From Colwellia sp. MB02u-6 (GTDB taxonomy: Bacteria; Pseudomonadota; Gammaproteobacteria; Enterobacterales; Alteromonadaceae), in NCBI RefSeq assembly GCF_014077095.1, contig NZ_JACGVG010000034.1, forward strand, positions 1 to 64,000: a stretch of DNA of 64,000 bases, read 5' to 3'. Positions 63,122 to 64,000 of the stretch are shown here, piece by piece. The notes beneath the pieces are model-generated. The model was given only the letters and a program-made list of their open reading frames with translations, searched no databases and was not told where the DNA came from. A program made the translations under genes and the position numbers. The stretch's first letter is position 1; each line of letters starts with the position of its first letter.

Positions 63122-64000
63122 ATGAAAGAACAAGTATATATAAATAAAACTAGTGAAGTTTATGATGCCATTGTTATTGGGTCTGGGATCTCCGGCGGTT
63201 GGGCAGCAAAAGAATTTTGTGAACGCGGTCATAAAACCCTAATGATAGAACGTGGCCGTGTTGTCGAGCATCGTAAAGATTACACCGGTGAAAATACACC
63301 AATGTGGAAGCAAGAACTTCGCGGGCGTGTCGATAATATTTTAGTCGATCAACAACATCATATTCAAAAGCAATGTTACGCTTTTGGTAATACCACTAAG
63401 CACTTTTTTGGTAATGACCGCGACCTACCTTACACCACCAAAAAAGGTACTGAATTTTCTTGGATACGGGCAAATCAGTTAGGCGGAAAATCTTTATTAT
63501 GGCATCGACAAACCTACCGTTTAGGTGAGTATGACTTCAATGCCAATAAACTAGATGGTCATGGAAATGACTGGCCAATTCGCAGCAAAGATATTGAAAA
63601 ATGGTATTCACACGTTGAGATACATGCAGGTATAAGTGGCTCTAAAGAAAATTTACCCAATTTACCTGACAGTGAATTTTTGCCTCCATTTGAAATGACG
63701 TCGCCAGAAAAAGCGATACAAGCAAAACTTGCTGAATTATACCCTGAACGCCCTTTAATTATGGGGCGTACGGCTCATTTAACTCAACCTTCAGAATTAC
63801 ATGTGTCACAAGGTCGAGTAAAGTGTCAGGCACGAAATGAATGCCATGCTGGTTGTTCTTACGGTGCTTATTTTTCTACGCAAAGCTCAACTTTACCAGC
63901 CGCGGCAAAAACAGGTAATTTACACATTGCGCCCAACAGTGTTGTGCATAGCCTTATTTATGATGAAAAAACTAATCGTGTTAAGGGTGTACGAGTCATT
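63122..64000 (+). CDS. GMC family oxidoreductase (partial, runs off window)
   Basis: 293 codons are seen, no stop. ATG at 63122; FAD motif DAIVIGSGISGGWAAKEFCERG (about 14-35), and RANQLGGKSLLWHRQTYRLG as the GMC flavin-binding second stretch. No signal peptide is present, so it would be co-exported with the Tat partner encoded upstream. The pair matches the layout of periplasmic glucoside 3-dehydrogenase or gluconate/sorbitol dehydrogenases; a cytochrome c subunit might follow beyond the window. It oxidises a sugar or glycoside alcohol group, passing electrons to the respiratory chain. Confidence 0.9.
   Translation, partial: MKEQVYINKTSEVYDAIVIGSGISGGWAAKEFCERGHKTLMIERGRVVEHRKDYTGENTPMWKQELRGRVDNILVDQQHHIQKQCYAFGNTTKHFFGNDRDLPYTTKKGTEFSWIRANQLGGKSLLWHRQTYRLGEYDFNANKLDGHGNDWPIRSKDIEKWYSHVEIHAGISGSKENLPNLPDSEFLPPFEMTSPEKAIQAKLAELYPERPLIMGRTAHLTQPSELHVSQGRVKCQARNECHAGCSYGAYFSTQSSTLPAAAKTGNLHIAPNSVVHSLIYDEKTNRVKGVRVI

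Overview
The window looks like chromosomal DNA of a marine, low-GC gammaproteobacterium of the order Alteromonadales, most likely Colwelliaceae (Colwellia, Thalassotalea or relatives). This rests on the style of the proteins (two RhlE helicases, RsmJ, PrlC, Gor, MenA, PolA, cytochrome c4, EngB, DUF2750, DUF3297), the AT-rich codon use, and a TonB receptor/SapC/cupin/tryptophan-halogenase locus of a kind common in marine polymer degraders. The genus is an inference.

Layout. 1-280: the end of an rRNA operon (5S, 5' end cut by the window) followed by tRNA-Tyr. 281-9.6 kb: two RhlE-type helicases, a YaiI protein, an acyl-CoA thioesterase, a DUF2750 protein, a DUF900 hydrolase, a small CWC protein, TopB and a GNAT enzyme. 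10-14 kb: DUF3297 and a two-gene operon of an acetolactate-synthase-like ThDP enzyme and an aldehyde dehydrogenase. 14-18 kb: a decayed membrane-protein gene, a YadGH-like ABC exporter and a periplasmic binding protein. 18-26.4 kb: YhiN-type flavoprotein, peroxiredoxin, RsmJ, a Tag-like glycosylase, PrlC, Gor and MenA. 26.9-41.8 kb: PolA, an M16 peptidase, an S10 peptidase, HutD, a small outer-membrane barrel, two cytochrome c4 genes (one a fused tetraheme form), EngB, MsrA/MsrB and an NTF2-like secreted protein.

42.2-64 kb is the accessory part. It begins with a dead IS1182-type transposase gene. A gluconate module follows: GntK, a GntP-family permease, a GntR-like LacI repressor and a secreted gluconolactonase-like lipoprotein. 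Next comes a PAS-AraC regulator divergent from a large TonB-dependent receptor, then SapC, a JmjC-like cupin and two flavin-dependent tryptophan-halogenase-like enzymes. Last is an operon of Gfo/Idh oxidoreductase, sugar-phosphate isomerase/epimerase-like protein, MFS transporter, a Tat-exported gluconate-2-dehydrogenase subunit-3-like protein and a GMC oxidoreductase that runs off the end. My reading is that the receptor imports a glycoside, the periplasmic GMC complex oxidises it, the lactonase may open a lactone product, and the cytoplasmic oxidoreductase/isomerase pair and gluconate kinase process the products. The substrate cannot be read from the sequence.

The most notable signal is a 73-bp promoter/operator module, 65 of 73 positions identical, found twice: upstream of the TonB receptor (49651) and upstream of the Gfo/Idh operon (58662). 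Each copy has two CCGATTT direct repeats exactly 21 bp apart, the geometry of AraC-family half-sites, placed just before a matching -35/-10 pair. This ties the two transcription units into one regulon, most simply under the adjacent PAS-AraC protein. Other points are an orphan promoter-terminator pair defining a probable small RNA (41883-41970), a family of covarying hairpin repeats (four copies), two perfect DnaA boxes upstream of polA, and tandem duplications that copy a -10 box (gor) and a start codon (17012 gene).
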